Under the pieces are notes generated by a model. That model did no database searches and had not been told where the DNA came from. It worked only from the letters and a program-made list of their open reading frames with translations. Position numbers and translations under genes: made by a program. A DNA stretch of 64,000 nucleotides, from the NCBI RefSeq assembly GCF_944801835.1, contig NZ_CALYLN010000001.1, forward strand, positions 528,001 through 592,000. The letters are read 5' to 3'. Positions 37,429-47,587 of this stretch are shown here, in pieces (position 1 is the stretch's first letter; every line of letters starts with the position of its first letter). Source of the DNA: Bartonella sp. B1099 (lineage in GTDB: Bacteria > Pseudomonadota > Alphaproteobacteria > Rhizobiales > Rhizobiaceae).

Positions 37429-38250
37429 ATGGCAAATATTATGCTATTTTACAAAGATATCACGCCAATCAATAAAGTTTCCCATAAAAATCTAAAATTT
37501 GCGCCACCAAGTGATATGTCTTTTGCCAAAGATACGCACTGGGTTCCTTTAGCAAGTACTGAATATTTTCAAGCAGCCCTAGACTATCCTATTTTGTTTA
37601 TGTGCGCCGAAGATGAACAAAAAAAACGGCACTATACTTCCGCTGCCCTTGTTGGCCTTTCTAACGATGAAAATGACTATATCGCCTCTGATAAAAGTTG
37701 GAGAACCCATACTTATGTTCCTGCTTTCGTTCGTCGCTATCCTTTTGTTTTAGCACAAATTAGCAATGAAAAAGAACTTTCTGTTTGCTTTGATCAACAG
37801 TCAGGAATGTTTAATGAAGTTGCAGGTACAGAACTTTTTAATTCTGATGGCTCTATTTCTCCTTTTATGGAAGAACGTATTCGTTTTCTTGAAAGTTTTA
37901 AAATCGCGATGGAGAAAACCTCTGAATTCATTGATGCTCTTGTGGAAATGGATCTTCTCAGTCAAAAATCAATCAATGTGAAAAACGATCAAGGTCTCTC
38001 GGCGCAATTGGAAAATTTTTGGGTTGTTGACGAAGAAAAATTGAATAAATTATCAGCAAGCCAACTTGCAAAACTTCATAAAAATGGCTTTTTAGGGTTA
38101 ATTTTTGCGCATTTGATGTCAACGCATAATCTTTTAAAAATACTCTCTCTCAAAGGTGAAAAGCAACTTATCAACCATGAAGAAAAACCCGAAAACAAGA
38201 ATGGTCACATCAACGATGAAAAATCTACAAAGAAAGAGACCCTTAACTAG
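37429..38250 (+). CDS. SapC-family protein
   Basis: Belongs to the SapC family first named from S-layer secretion in Campylobacter; its biochemical role is unknown. Recognisable core: FAKDTHWVPLASTEYFQAALDYPILF near the start, then YVPAFVRRYPFVLA and CFDQQSGMF. No signal peptide or membrane segment is seen, so it is probably cytoplasmic. The last 40 residues are charged and low-complexity. 273 residues. AAGGAGAAG precedes the ATG, and only 3 bp separate it from xerC. Confidence 0.85.
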   Translation: MANIMLFYKDITPINKVSHKNLKFAPPSDMSFAKDTHWVPLASTEYFQAALDYPILFMCAEDEQKKRHYTSAALVGLSNDENDYIASDKSWRTHTYVPAFVRRYPFVLAQISNEKELSVCFDQQSGMFNEVAGTELFNSDGSISPFMEERIRFLESFKIAMEKTSEFIDALVEMDLLSQKSINVKNDQGLSAQLENFWVVDEEKLNKLSASQLAKLHKNGFLGLIFAHLMSTHNLLKILSLKGEKQLINHEEKPENKNGHINDEKSTKKETLN

Positions 38251-38253
38251 ATA

Positions 38254-39222
38254 ATGCCTATAAAAAACGACAAGAGAAAAGATGAAAATAGCCCTCTCAT
38301 TCCAGCCGACCATGCGGTTTTAACTGCAAGGAAAAACTGGTTAGAGCATCTTGTAAAAACCCGTCGTATGTCCGTACAAACAGCACAAGCCTATGAACGT
38401 GATACGCGGCAATTTTTATCTTTTCTCTGTCAACATTTAAGCCAAGCACCAACTTTCACAGATCTTGCTCATTTACGCGTCAGTGATTTGCGTGCTTATC
38501 TTGCTTATCGGCGTACAAACAATATCAGTGCACGCTCTTTAAGCCGTGGGGTAGCAGGCATCCGTTCTTTTTTTAAATACCTATCTCGCGAAGGAATCGT
38601 CAATATTCCCGCTGCACAGCTTATCCGAAGCCCCAAACATCCAAAGTCGCTCCCAAAACCTTTAGCAATACAATCAGCTCTCCACATCGTCCAACAAGAA
38701 AATCAGCTAGAAAACGAACCTTGGATTAACGCGCGTAACGCAGCTGTCCTTATGCTTCTCTATGGCTGTGGTATGCGAATATCAGAAGCCTTAAGCCTCA
38801 CACCAGAACAATTTTCTGATCCTGAAAAAACAAGTTTATACATAACAGGAAAAGGGGGCAAAACACGTCTTGTCCCTCTCATCAAAATTGTTTACGAAGC
38901 TGTACAAAATTATCTCAAATGTTGCCCATATCCTTTAAAAGATAACCAACCCATGTTTCGCGGTGCACGAGGTGGTCCCCTACAGCCGGCTATCATTCAG
39001 AAAACTGTACGCAACTTACGTGCAAGTCTTGGTTTACCAGAAACGGCCACCCCCCATACGCTACGTCATTCTTTTGCCACCCATCTTTTATCACGGGGGG
39101 GAGATTTGCGAACGATTCAAGAACTTCTTGGGCACGCGAGTCTTTCCACCACACAAACCTATACCCATGTCGATACAGACCATTTGTTGGAAATTTATCA
39201 AAAGGCCCATCCTCGTTCTTAA
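38254..39222 (+). CDS. xerC: Tyrosine recombinase XerC
   Basis: Site-specific recombinase that resolves chromosome dimers at dif with XerD under FtsK control. N-terminal SAM-like core-binding domain (VQTAQAYERDTRQFLSFL) is followed by the catalytic domain. Active-site residues are visible: Arg in GCGMRISEAL, Lys in TGKGGKTR, His/Arg in HTLRHSFATHL, His in LGHASLSTTQ and the nucleophile Tyr in YTHVDTD. 322 residues. It is an ordinary chromosomal gene, distinct from the integrase remnants nearby. Confidence 0.95.
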   Translation: MPIKNDKRKDENSPLIPADHAVLTARKNWLEHLVKTRRMSVQTAQAYERDTRQFLSFLCQHLSQAPTFTDLAHLRVSDLRAYLAYRRTNNISARSLSRGVAGIRSFFKYLSREGIVNIPAAQLIRSPKHPKSLPKPLAIQSALHIVQQENQLENEPWINARNAAVLMLLYGCGMRISEALSLTPEQFSDPEKTSLYITGKGGKTRLVPLIKIVYEAVQNYLKCCPYPLKDNQPMFRGARGGPLQPAIIQKTVRNLRASLGLPETATPHTLRHSFATHLLSRGGDLRTIQELLGHASLSTTQTYTHVDTDHLLEIYQKAHPRS

Positions 39223-39242
39223 AAAAAGCCTCATCAAAAAAA

Positions 39243-39515
39243 TTAAAGTGCTTCAACCTCAAGTGCCAAGGCATGAACACAAGTCGCTAACTCTTCTTGT
39301 AAAACTTTATAAATCGCTCGATGGATTTCTATGCGCGTCATATTGGAAAAAGAAGAAGACAAAATTTTCACGCGAAAATGTGTTTCTCCTTTACCATCAA
39401 AAGCATGTTCATTATGAGGATGTCCCTCATGAAGATGGCTCTCATTAATCACTTCAAGTTTCTGCGGATGAAAAGCATCCTGAAGCTTTTTCTTGATTAT
39501 TTTTTCTATAGACAT
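39243..39515 (-). CDS. BolA-family protein
   Basis: Small BolA-like protein, expected to bind monothiol glutaredoxin and iron-sulfur clusters. It shows IIKKKLQDAFHPQKLEVINESHLHEGH and the C-terminal RIEIHRAIYKVLQEELATCVHALALEV with the conserved His cluster and invariant VHAL element. 90 residues. Convergent with xerC. Confidence 0.92.
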   Translation of the reverse strand: MSIEKIIKKKLQDAFHPQKLEVINESHLHEGHPHNEHAFDGKGETHFRVKILSSSFSNMTRIEIHRAIYKVLQEELATCVHALALEVEAL

Positions 39516-39638
39516 TTTTCATTCCTTAACAAAATGAACGTGTAAGAATACACCTTTTTCATAACCAAATAAGTGTGAAAACAAATTTTTTAAAAGTCAA
39601 TTCTTGTAAAATTAATCAATTTTGCATAAACCAATAAT

Positions 39639-40259
39639 ATGGCAATAACATCTAAATTATTCGATTCAATTCGCATAAGCTCAAATAAAAAACAAAAATC
39701 TGAGCCAGAAGCGCAACAGTGTCAGTGGGAAGGGTGTGAAAAGACAGGAACCCATAAGGCACCGGCAGGTCGAAATCACGAAGGACAATATCTACATTTT
39801 TGTATTGAGCACGTGCGTGCCTATAATAAAAATTTTAATTACTTCTCGGGTCTTAGCAATCAAGATATCGCAAAATTCCAAAAGGATGCTCTCACAGGGC
39901 ATCGCCCAACATGGCCGACAGATCTTAGCAACGGCACAGCGAAAAAAACTGCTGCCAATTATGCAAAGATTCGCTCTGGAACAGCGGCCTATCAAAATCG
40001 TATGCGTGATCCCTTCACGCTTTTTACTGAGCGGCGTTCAAGCAATAGTTTCTCACGAAAATTAAAACCCTTAGAAGCAAAAGCTTTTGATACACTAGGA
40101 CTACAAGCAAACGCTTCAGCAGAAGATATCAAAATGAAATATAAAGAGCTGGTAAAAAAGCATCATCCTGATTCCAATGGTGGTAATCGTGCTTCTGAAG
40201 AGCGCTTTCGCGATGTTTTACATGCTTATAATTTACTCAAAAAATCTGGTTTATGCTAA
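39639..40259 (+). CDS. J-domain protein (DnaJ-like, C-terminal J domain)
   Basis: A 206-residue co-chaperone-like protein with the J domain at the C-terminus: LGLQANASAEDIKMKYKELVKKHHPDSNGG, with the HPD tripeptide that stimulates Hsp70 intact. The N-terminal part has four Cys/His candidates (CQWEGCEKTGTHKAP, HFCIEHVRAYN) that could bind zinc. This architecture is common in Rhizobiales. No glycine-rich or DnaJ zinc-finger domain is present, so it is not DnaJ itself. Confidence 0.9.
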   Translation: MAITSKLFDSIRISSNKKQKSEPEAQQCQWEGCEKTGTHKAPAGRNHEGQYLHFCIEHVRAYNKNFNYFSGLSNQDIAKFQKDALTGHRPTWPTDLSNGTAKKTAANYAKIRSGTAAYQNRMRDPFTLFTERRSSNSFSRKLKPLEAKAFDTLGLQANASAEDIKMKYKELVKKHHPDSNGGNRASEERFRDVLHAYNLLKKSGLC

Positions 40260-40462
40260 AAAATACGCATTGATGCGGACCCATTCTCATTGAGATCATC
40301 ACTCTTTACATAAAACATTCTTGTCTTCACAAAACATGATAGAATAGATGAAAACGATTTTCCTTCATCTCTAAGGCTCTCGTTAGAGCATTGCATAAAT
40401 GCTCTAACTCTTGTATCGTTTTCTCATGAAACAAATAGCGTTCTTTCCCTGCCAGAAACATC

Positions 40463-41443
40463 ATGACAAATCTTAACCCCGAAAATACACCCGATATTAC
40501 CCTTTGTGCTTGTGACTTATTTCATATTGAAACAGATATGAAAATTCCTGCTTTTAGCACAAAAAGCCCGCATGTTCCTGATATCGATCCCGATTATCTT
40601 TTTGATCGGCAAACAACTTTAGCGATTCTTGCAGGTTTTACTTTTAACCGTCGTGTCATGGTTTCCGGCTATCACGGAACAGGCAAATCAACGCATATTG
40701 AACAAGTTGCTGCCCGTCTCAATTGGCCTTGTCTTCGCATTAATCTCGACAGTCATGTAAGTCGTATCGATCTTGTAGGAAAAGACGCGATTGTTTTAAA
40801 AGATGGCTTACAAGTTACTGAATTTAAAGAGGGCATTTTGCCATGGGCTTATCAAAATAATATTGCTCTTGTTTTCGACGAATATGATGCGGGACGTCCT
40901 GATGTTATGTTTGTCATCCAACGTGTTCTTGAAACCTCTGGCAAACTCAGCTTACTTGATCAAAGCCGCGTTATCTCTCCTCACCCAGCATTTCGCCTTT
41001 TTGCAACAGCCAATACCATTGGCCTTGGCGATACAACAGGACTCTATCATGGTACCCAACAAATCAATCAAGCCCAAATGGACCGCTGGTCTATTATTAC
41101 GATACTGAATTATTTACCCCATGATAAAGAGGTTGATATTGTTTGTTCAAAGGTAAAATCTTTTCAAACGGCTGAGGGGAAAAAGACAATTTCACAAATG
41201 GTTCACGTTGCAGATATGGTCCGCCAAGCTTTTATCAATGGGGATCTTTCAACAGTTATGAGCCCACGCACTGTCATTACTTGGGCAGAAAATACCACAA
41301 TTTTTCAAGATATCGGCTTTGCTTTCCGGTTAACCTTTCTCAATAAATGTGATGAACTCGAACGTGCCACTGTCGCAGAGTTTTATCAACGCGCCTTTGG
41401 ACAAGAGCTTCCCGAATCACTCATGCAGGGTGTCTTGTCTTAA
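40463..41443 (+). CDS. cobS: CobS, cobaltochelatase AAA+ subunit
   Basis: AAA+ subunit of the aerobic cobaltochelatase CobNST that inserts cobalt into hydrogenobyrinate diamide. Strong family sequence throughout: [17 protein letters not shown], Walker A GYHGTGKS at residues 69-76, Walker [17 protein letters not shown], and sensor regions [16 protein letters not shown]. 326 residues, full length. Followed 6 bp later by cobT. No cobN or other cobalamin gene is in the window. Confidence 0.94.
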   Translation: MTNLNPENTPDITLCACDLFHIETDMKIPAFSTKSPHVPDIDPDYLFDRQTTLAILAGFTFNRRVMVSGYHGTGKSTHIEQVAARLNWPCLRINLDSHVSRIDLVGKDAIVLKDGLQVTEFKEGILPWAYQNNIALVFDEYDAGRPDVMFVIQRVLETSGKLSLLDQSRVISPHPAFRLFATANTIGLGDTTGLYHGTQQINQAQMDRWSIITILNYLPHDKEVDIVCSKVKSFQTAEGKKTISQMVHVADMVRQAFINGDLSTVMSPRTVITWAENTTIFQDIGFAFRLTFLNKCDELERATVAEFYQRAFGQELPESLMQGVLS

Positions 41444-41449
41444 AGGAAT

Positions 41450-43351
41450 ATGTCAATTATGGCGATCGCCCCTGACGACAACAGCAAAAATCAAACAAAC
41501 AATCCTCCCCTCAATACGCTTGATAGTGGAGCGTTTAAGAAAGCTCTTACCACTTGTATGCGTGCCATTGCCGGTACATCCCACCTCGAAGTTTCCTTTA
41601 GTCATAACCGTCCATCTTTGAGCGAAAATTATGCACGTTTACCAGAATTACCACACCATGCTACGGATAAAGATATCACCATTACCCGCGGTTTAGGTGA
41701 TTCCATGGCTCTGCGCAAAGCATGGCATGATAACCGCATTCACATGCAATTTTCTCCGCTAGAATCAGAAGCACAGGCTATCTTTGATGCCCTTGAACAA
41801 ACACGTGTTGAAGCAATTGGTACTTTAGCCATGGAGGGGCTTGCAAAAAACCTTGATGCCATGCTCGCCGATAAATACAAAAGAGCCCATTATGAAAAGA
41901 TTAGTAACCAAAGTGAAGCCCCTATCCAAGAAGCGTTAGCCCTTTTATTGCGTGAAAAAATAACAAAGCGCGCAGCCCCAAAAGAAGCAGGTCCCGTCTT
42001 AGAATTATGGCGCCAAGAACTTGAACAAAAAGCTGCAGCAGAACTCAATGAGCTCACGCATCATATTTACAATCAACAAGCTTTTGCACAGATCGTTCGC
42101 CAAATGCTTACTACCCTTAAAATGACAGTGCAACAAGATGAAACTTCTGACAGTGAAAACGATAAAAAATTAAAAAACGAATGTGAACCTCAAGATCAAA
42201 CAGCAGAAGAAAATAAAAACAAAAAACACGCTCAAAGTGAAGAACAAACTAGCACAGAACAAGAAAGTGATGGTCAAGACGAAGGAAAAACACAAGCAAC
42301 ACAAACAAGTGACATTGATCAAACTGACGGTGAGCAAGAAAATGGCCCTTGGCAAGAAAAGTCGAACAAATCCAAACATCTTTTTTCCGATTCAAAGCAA
42401 ATGGAAAAACTTGGCAATTATAAAATCTTCACCCGTCAATTTGATGAAGTTTTGGAAGCAACCGATTTTTGTTCTGAAAACGAATTAGATCACTTACGCC
42501 GTTGTCTTGATAAGCAAATTCATCATCTTCAAAACATTGTTGGACGTTTAGCCAACCGTCTCCAACGCCGCCTTATGGCACAACAAAATCGCAACTGGAA
42601 CTTTGACCTTGAAGAAGGATATCTCGACACCGCAAAGCTTCCACGCCTGATTATTGATCCCATGCAGCCCCTTTCTTTTAAAATGGAAAGTAACACACAA
42701 TTTCGGGATACGGTTGTTTCACTCCTCATCGATAATTCTGGTTCAATGCGCGGGCGCCCCATTAGCGTTGCCGCAAGTTGTGCTGATATTTTGGCACAAA
42801 CACTTGAACGTTGTGGTGTCAAAGTTGAAATTTTAGGATTTACCACCAAAACTTGGAAAGGGGGAAGATCACGTGAAAAATGGCTGGAGCAACATAAACC
42901 TCATCATCCTGGACGCCTGAATGATTTGTGTCATATCATCTATAAAAGTGCTGACACCCCATGGCGTCGCGCTCGCCGCAATCTAGGTTTGATGATGCAA
43001 GAAGGATTACTCAAAGAAAATATCGACGGGGAAGCTTTAATTTGGGCGCATCAACGCCTTTTATCACGGCGTGAACAACGTCGCATTCTCATGGTCATCT
43101 CTGATGGTGCCCCTGTTGACGACTCAACACTATCGATCAACGCCAGCAATTATCTAGAAAAACATTTACGCGCAGTGATTCAAGAAATTCAAACCCATTC
43201 CCCCATTGAGCTCATTGCCATTGGAATTGGTCATGACGTCACCCGTTATTATCAACGTGCTGTAACAATTATGAATGCCGAAGAGCTTGCAGGCGCCATA
43301 ACAAAACAACTAGAAGCACTTTTTAGTGATAAAACACCTCAAACTTTATAA
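41450..43351 (+). CDS. cobT: CobT, cobaltochelatase VWA subunit
   Basis: Partner of CobS. An N-terminal alpha-helical region is followed by a long acidic Glu/Gln/Asp-rich linker (about residues 225-310) and a C-terminal von Willebrand A domain with the metal-ion site DNSGS at residues 428-432. 633 residues. The start is ambiguous: ATG at 41450 lies too close to AAAGGA, and ATG at 41459 lies 11 bases from it. The 3' end overlaps the degraded integrase fragment on the other strand. Confidence 0.94.
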   Translation: MSIMAIAPDDNSKNQTNNPPLNTLDSGAFKKALTTCMRAIAGTSHLEVSFSHNRPSLSENYARLPELPHHATDKDITITRGLGDSMALRKAWHDNRIHMQFSPLESEAQAIFDALEQTRVEAIGTLAMEGLAKNLDAMLADKYKRAHYEKISNQSEAPIQEALALLLREKITKRAAPKEAGPVLELWRQELEQKAAAELNELTHHIYNQQAFAQIVRQMLTTLKMTVQQDETSDSENDKKLKNECEPQDQTAEENKNKKHAQSEEQTSTEQESDGQDEGKTQATQTSDIDQTDGEQENGPWQEKSNKSKHLFSDSKQMEKLGNYKIFTRQFDEVLEATDFCSENELDHLRRCLDKQIHHLQNIVGRLANRLQRRLMAQQNRNWNFDLEEGYLDTAKLPRLIIDPMQPLSFKMESNTQFRDTVVSLLIDNSGSMRGRPISVAASCADILAQTLERCGVKVEILGFTTKTWKGGRSREKWLEQHKPHHPGRLNDLCHIIYKSADTPWRRARRNLGLMMQEGLLKENIDGEALIWAHQRLLSRREQRRILMVISDGAPVDDSTLSINASNYLEKHLRAVIQEIQTHSPIELIAIGIGHDVTRYYQRAVTIMNAEELAGAITKQLEALFSDKTPQTL

Positions 43352-43601
43352 GAAATAAATCCGCCTTAAATTCACGCAAAACAGAACGCCATTGGTTTGC
43401 CAATTTACGAGCTTGTTTTAAAAAAACATCTCTTAAGGCACCCAAACCCATTTCGCGGCAGCGTCCGTGAATGGTATAACGATAAAGCCATTGAGCACCT
43501 CCATCTTTACGCTTATGAAGAAGCAAGCCGGCACCATCATTATATTTACCAGCCCCCAATGTTGCGACAGCCCTTGCATTAAGCCGATTCATAAGAGCCA
43601 T
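43323..43601 (-). pseudogene. N-terminal fragment of a P4-type tyrosine integrase
   Basis: 92 codons of an integrase arm-binding (DUF4102-type) domain: NRLNARAVATLGAGKYNDGAGLLL, GGAQWLYRYTIHGRCREMGLGALRDVFLKQARKLANQWRSVLRE, then a short unrelated tail. The complete protein would be about 400 residues, and the catalytic domain is absent. The ATG at 43601 keeps a good ribosome site (AAAGGA). It runs into cobT from the opposite side, so cobT's last codons form its tail. Non-functional as an integrase. Confidence 0.88.
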
Positions 43602-43621
43602 TTTTAGTCCTTTCTTATACA

Positions 43622-44572
43622 AATTTTACCCACACACCAGCCCCGCTTGTGATGTGCAAATGAGTGATTTTGATTGATGCAACATAAACAGATTTGAAAT
43701 GAGAGAATCTTACGTTATTCGGGGTTCTAATTCAATATGAATAACTATAGATTATCATTATAAATCAATAACTTGTATATCTATCATACAGCAATCTATT
43801 GATTTATCATCACGCATCGAACATTATTCAACTTAAATAAAAATCCTAAACGCCGTAAGATTCTTTCATTTCAAATCTGTCTCCCGTTAAATCAAGCAAA
43901 ATCATTTTCTTACCCATAACAAGCGATGCTGGAGCGCATAATTCTATTTAAAAAAATATTTCACGTTACTTCCAAGTTTATTTCACAAAAGAAGCTATGA
44001 ATAATATTGAATGTACAATCCATTCAGTATCACCATCTTTACGCTCCATAAAAGAGAAAAACGATACCATTATTCTGCTTCCCCCCCCCCGATATCGCAA
44101 CAAACCTTGGTATTTAAGATGATTCATGAAAAGGCATTTTTATCTTTTTTTAATGGTTTTATCTACAGGGGCTTTTCCCCGCCTATCATATATAAGAGAA
44201 AGATTTTTATTGAAACAATATAAGAAGATTTACAATACGCAAAAGTTATTACATGCAGCTTCTCGTCATGTTGCAAAATGATGAATTATCCTTATAACTT
44301 CAATGAGTTAATAACATATAACTGAAATTTCTTTTACATCAATGTAGTTTATAAGAAGGTATTTTTAACCTCTTTCAAAGAGTGTTTATCCATCCACTTT
44401 TTATGAAAGCCTAAACAAATAATTTTTATTGCTTCCTCACAAAAAAATCTTGAAATGAGAGCCTCCCCCTTTAAAACGTGAAGCGATAAACTCTCTCAAT
44501 CAACGATACTATCGCACGCGTAACATAACGGAAACTTTCTTAAAGTTTAAAGAAAACAAAAAACAAAGGTTA
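43622..44572. other. Gap with palindromic repeat region
   Basis: About 950 bp without a credible gene. The left third holds the integrase upstream region (similar to 6700-6860) and a large inverted repeat listed separately. At 44081-44090 there is a run of ten C, unusual in such AT-rich DNA, in a short frame that lacks other coding signs. The rest is featureless. Confidence 0.55.
43690..43878. repeat. Inverted repeat with 25-base arms (MITE-like)
   Basis: The arm at 43690-43714 (AGATTTGAAATGA then GAGAATCTTACG) is matched in inverted orientation at 43854-43878 with one difference. A second inner pair of inverted words around ATAAATCAATA lies near 43760-43810, so the whole 189 bp can fold back. 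The same arm is found at 6782-6806 beside the other integrase start remnant. Confidence 0.7.
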
Positions 44573-45283
44573 TTATTTGTTACAAGCAAAAGAGGAATCG
44601 TCCTTTGCATGACTTTGATAAAGAGGGAGTTTCACAATGTTAAGAATTGTTCCATAAGGAATCAACATCAACAAGCTCATAATAATTTTTACGGAGAAAT
44701 CGCCAAAAGCAAGCGAGAGCCAAACTGGCATGCCTATCCCTCCCAAAACAGTACTCTCCACCAGTGAACTATCAGCATAGCCTGTTAGTTTATCCAGAAG
44801 AGCAAAAGAGCTCGAAAAAGCAAGAGAAAAAAACAACACCGTATCCAACGCCGAACCAACCAACGCCGCTGCTAAAGGTGCTTTCCACCATGTTTTCCGT
44901 CGCAAAGGCGTAAAAACAACAATATCAAGGAGTTGGCCAAATAAAAATGCCAAACTAGAAGCAAGTGCAAGCCGCGGTGTTGCCAATATCCAAGAAACAA
45001 AAACACCGGCAAAAAAACCAGCATAAACCACACGCCGCGCAGCAGATGGACCATAAAAACGATTGGTCAAATCATTGATGAGAAAAGCAAATGGATAGGT
45101 AAAAGCCCCATAAGTCAAAAGCTCATTTAAACCAAACCAATAAACGGGATATTGAACCAAAATATTAGAAGCAGTAACCGCAAGACACATTGCTAAAATA
45201 GAAAAAACAACATATCTTCTCTTTTGCTGTTCTAATAAAAGATCGCTTGAAAACATTTTTTTTAACCTGGGGTATGGAACCAA
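44573..45283 (-). CDS. Queuosine-precursor transporter family protein (YhhQ/VUT)
   Basis: Six-helix inner-membrane protein of the vitamin-uptake/queuosine-precursor transporter family. Typical features are NILVQYPVYWFGLNELLTYGAFTYPFAFLINDLTNRFYG, the small-residue helix SSLAFLFGQLLDIVVFTPLRRK and the ending GDFSVKIIMSLLMLIPYG. 236 residues. It probably brings in preQ0, preQ1 or queuine for tRNA modification; the exact substrate is inferred from the family. Confidence 0.88.
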   Translation of the reverse strand: MVPYPRLKKMFSSDLLLEQQKRRYVVFSILAMCLAVTASNILVQYPVYWFGLNELLTYGAFTYPFAFLINDLTNRFYGPSAARRVVYAGFFAGVFVSWILATPRLALASSLAFLFGQLLDIVVFTPLRRKTWWKAPLAAALVGSALDTVLFFSLAFSSSFALLDKLTGYADSSLVESTVLGGIGMPVWLSLAFGDFSVKIIMSLLMLIPYGTILNIVKLPLYQSHAKDDSSFACNK

Positions 45284-45386
45284 TAAAATAATAGAGCGAT
45301 CAAAGAGAGAAAAGCCAAAAAATGAACTTCTAGAACAAAGATCGGTGATTAGAGCATCAATCCACCAAAGATAATGATACGAATAA

Positions 45387-45704
45387 TCACGCTGCTTGTT
45401 CAGCTTTTTGCTCGCTTTCTTGCTCAGCTTTTTTCTTAATGATTTGGCGTTTTAACAAACGCGCACGTTGCGACAATTCTTTATCGTCTGCCTTGACCAA
45501 AAAGCCATCAAGACCACCACGATGCTCAACAGAACGCAATGCATTTGCTGAAATACGCAAGCGATAACTTTGCTGTAACACTTCTGAAATCAATGTCACA
45601 TTGCAAAGATTTGGTAAAAAACGACGCCGAGTCTTATTATTCGCATGGCTAACATTATTACCATACAGAACCGTTTTCCCTGTCAATTCACATGCACGAG
45701 ACAT
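45387..45704 (-). CDS. rpmB: Ribosomal protein L28
   Basis: [33 protein letters not shown] is the standard L28 start. ATG at 45704 has AAAGGTGAAG in front; three codons upstream another ATG (45713) is less likely. The C-terminus carries a Lys/Glu/Gln/Ala-rich tail longer than in E. coli but common in the Rhizobiales. 105 residues. Confidence 0.95.
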   Translation of the reverse strand: MSRACELTGKTVLYGNNVSHANNKTRRRFLPNLCNVTLISEVLQQSYRLRISANALRSVEHRGGLDGFLVKADDKELSQRARLLKRQIIKKKAEQESEQKAEQAA

Positions 45705-46002
45705 AAACTTCACCTTTAAACTCTAAGAAACTCTCAAATCCCTATACCCAAAGCACAGAATAAGCGCAAAACACGCATAATGCGACCTTAAACGGGCATC
45801 ATTGGGAAGTTCCTTTCTAATAGGGGCTCGACAACAAAAGGTCAAGTCTTTTATAAAACCTTTTTTATCTCTTTCTGGCTCATCCTTCATCTTTTTCCAA
45901 AATCAAGGCGTGCAAATTTTGCTAAAAAGCGTACAAAATGCTTTTTTAAAAGGTATACCGTGTTAGAATAAAAGTCTATTGTCCTGAAAGGAAGCATAAA
46001 TC

Positions 46003-46785
46003 ATGAGCAAAAAAGTCCCCCCCATGACAAAGCTTCAAGGAAATTCTTATCATTTTTCTTTTCTTTTATTTGGAACTTTATGCGTTTGTTTTTTTCTTCT
46101 CTTTAGTGCATTAGGCATATGGCAAGTACATCGATTAAACTGGAAAACAAATCTTATCACCAGTGCCAATCAGCGCGTTCACTTAGCCCCCATAAAAGCC
46201 CCCCAAAAAGATCAATGGGCTGAGGTTACTTTTGAAAAAGATGAATATCGACCGGTTGTGATCACAGGAAATTTTTTAAAAAATAAAAATATTTTGGTCA
46301 CGGCTGCTGCTCAAAACACCACGGGCTACTGGGTTTTGACTCCTTTAAAAACCGCAGACAACACACTGATCTTTATCAACCGTGGCTTTATCCCCATGGA
46401 TGAGCGTAATAATTTTCAACACTCAGAGCCATCGCATACACATGCCTCATCTCAGCAAGATTCTACCACAAACACAGAACAAACGACAATTATCGGTTTA
46501 TTACGCATGAGTGAAAAAAATGGATTTTTTCCACGCAAAAATAATCCTGAAAAAAATGTATGGTATACGCGTGATCTTCCCGCTATGGCAGAAAAACTTG
46601 GGTTAACCACTGTTGCCCCTTATTTTATTGATGCCAGAAAAACATCTCCACAAGCAAACCTTCCCGTTGCTGGTCTTACGATGATCCATTTTCGAAACAA
46701 TCATCTTGTTTACGCAATCACGTGGTTTATTTTAGCTGCTGGTATGTTAGGCGCTTTAATCTTTCTGCTACAACAAAAAGATTAA
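46003..46785 (+). CDS. SURF1-family cytochrome oxidase assembly protein
   Basis: Inner-membrane protein that helps haem insertion into cytochrome c oxidase. Two membrane segments, at about residues 18-40 and 235-255, flank a periplasmic domain. Family motifs: LGIWQVHRLNWKTNLI near the first helix, YWVLTPLKTADNTLIFINRGFIP in the middle, and HFRNNHLVYAITWFILAAGML at the end. 260 residues. AAAGGAAG precedes the ATG. No oxidase genes are adjacent. Confidence 0.92.
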   Translation: MSKKVPPMTKLQGNSYHFSFLLFGTLCVCFFLLFSALGIWQVHRLNWKTNLITSANQRVHLAPIKAPQKDQWAEVTFEKDEYRPVVITGNFLKNKNILVTAAAQNTTGYWVLTPLKTADNTLIFINRGFIPMDERNNFQHSEPSHTHASSQQDSTTNTEQTTIIGLLRMSEKNGFFPRKNNPEKNVWYTRDLPAMAEKLGLTTVAPYFIDARKTSPQANLPVAGLTMIHFRNNHLVYAITWFILAAGMLGALIFLLQQKD

Positions 46786-47587
46786 AAAATAACAAGATCA
46801 ATACTTCCTTCCTCTCACATGCCAAATATTGTTAAAGCAAGCGTTATTAAAGTATAAAGAGAATGAGCGTCCCACCCTCGCACCTTTAATTACAGATCAT
46901 GGGCATACAATGGGTCTATACCATTCACGAAGGATTTACACGACACTCTTCACAAGACAACCATAAAATGAAAGTTGATTCATTGAAAAATGCTTACTTT
47001 AAAATAAACGCGCGTGAATGCACACTATAATAGCATTTTATTTTGCATGAAAAGCGTAATCTCATTAAAAAGGCAATACTCAAAAATGTGGGGCAATGTG
47101 TCATTTCCACTCTTAAAAAAACGTTCTATTACAAACATTGTAATGCTTTTACAAAAACATAAAAATTAAAAATGGCAGGAAAAATGAGCATGCATTTCTA
47201 CCGTTATAATTTCATATTCTTGCTAGTTATTTCGCCTTTCTTAAAAATAACTCAAACGGGTATATGAAATATTCTCGCCTTCATCGCACATACAAAAGCG
47301 AATACAACAAAAACGTATGGAAACGTTTTGTATTTCAAGCCTGCTATGAAGATGAGATATTGAGTTATAAGCAACAAAAAATATTTGAATGTATCAATGA
47401 GACTTTTATACCTATCACAACACCTCCAATTATGGCATTTTACAGTATAAATAAGAAAAAAGGAGAGACATCGTCTATTTTAAAAAGACAGTTTATCCTT
47501 TCAGTGTATTTTGCTAAAGGCTTGTGCTATAAATGTATAAACTTGTTTTGCTGAAATTTTAACTCTTTCATTTTTAAGGCTTCTATT
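46786..47587. other. Gap upstream of purH
   Basis: 800 bp with the purH promoter somewhere in it. A 96-codon plus-strand frame (47264-47554) lacks a ribosome site and recognisable content, and I do not call it. No riboswitch or PurR-like palindrome that I could support. Confidence 0.5.

Noticed and set aside
38254..39222. XerC considered as a mobile-element integrase
   Set aside because: Sequence and length fit chromosomal XerC; it shows no relation to the P4-type integrase fragments and has no element around it.
42183..42488. Lys-rich open frame inside cobT
   Set aside because: It is another frame of the acidic linker of cobT and has no start signals.
44011..44223. 70-codon frame containing the C10 tract
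   Set aside because: The frame is ordinary intergenic AT-rich sequence apart from the homopolymer; no ribosome site.
47264..47554. 96-codon frame upstream of purH
   Set aside because: No ribosome site, no recognisable motif and composition like the surrounding gap; left as part of the intergenic region.
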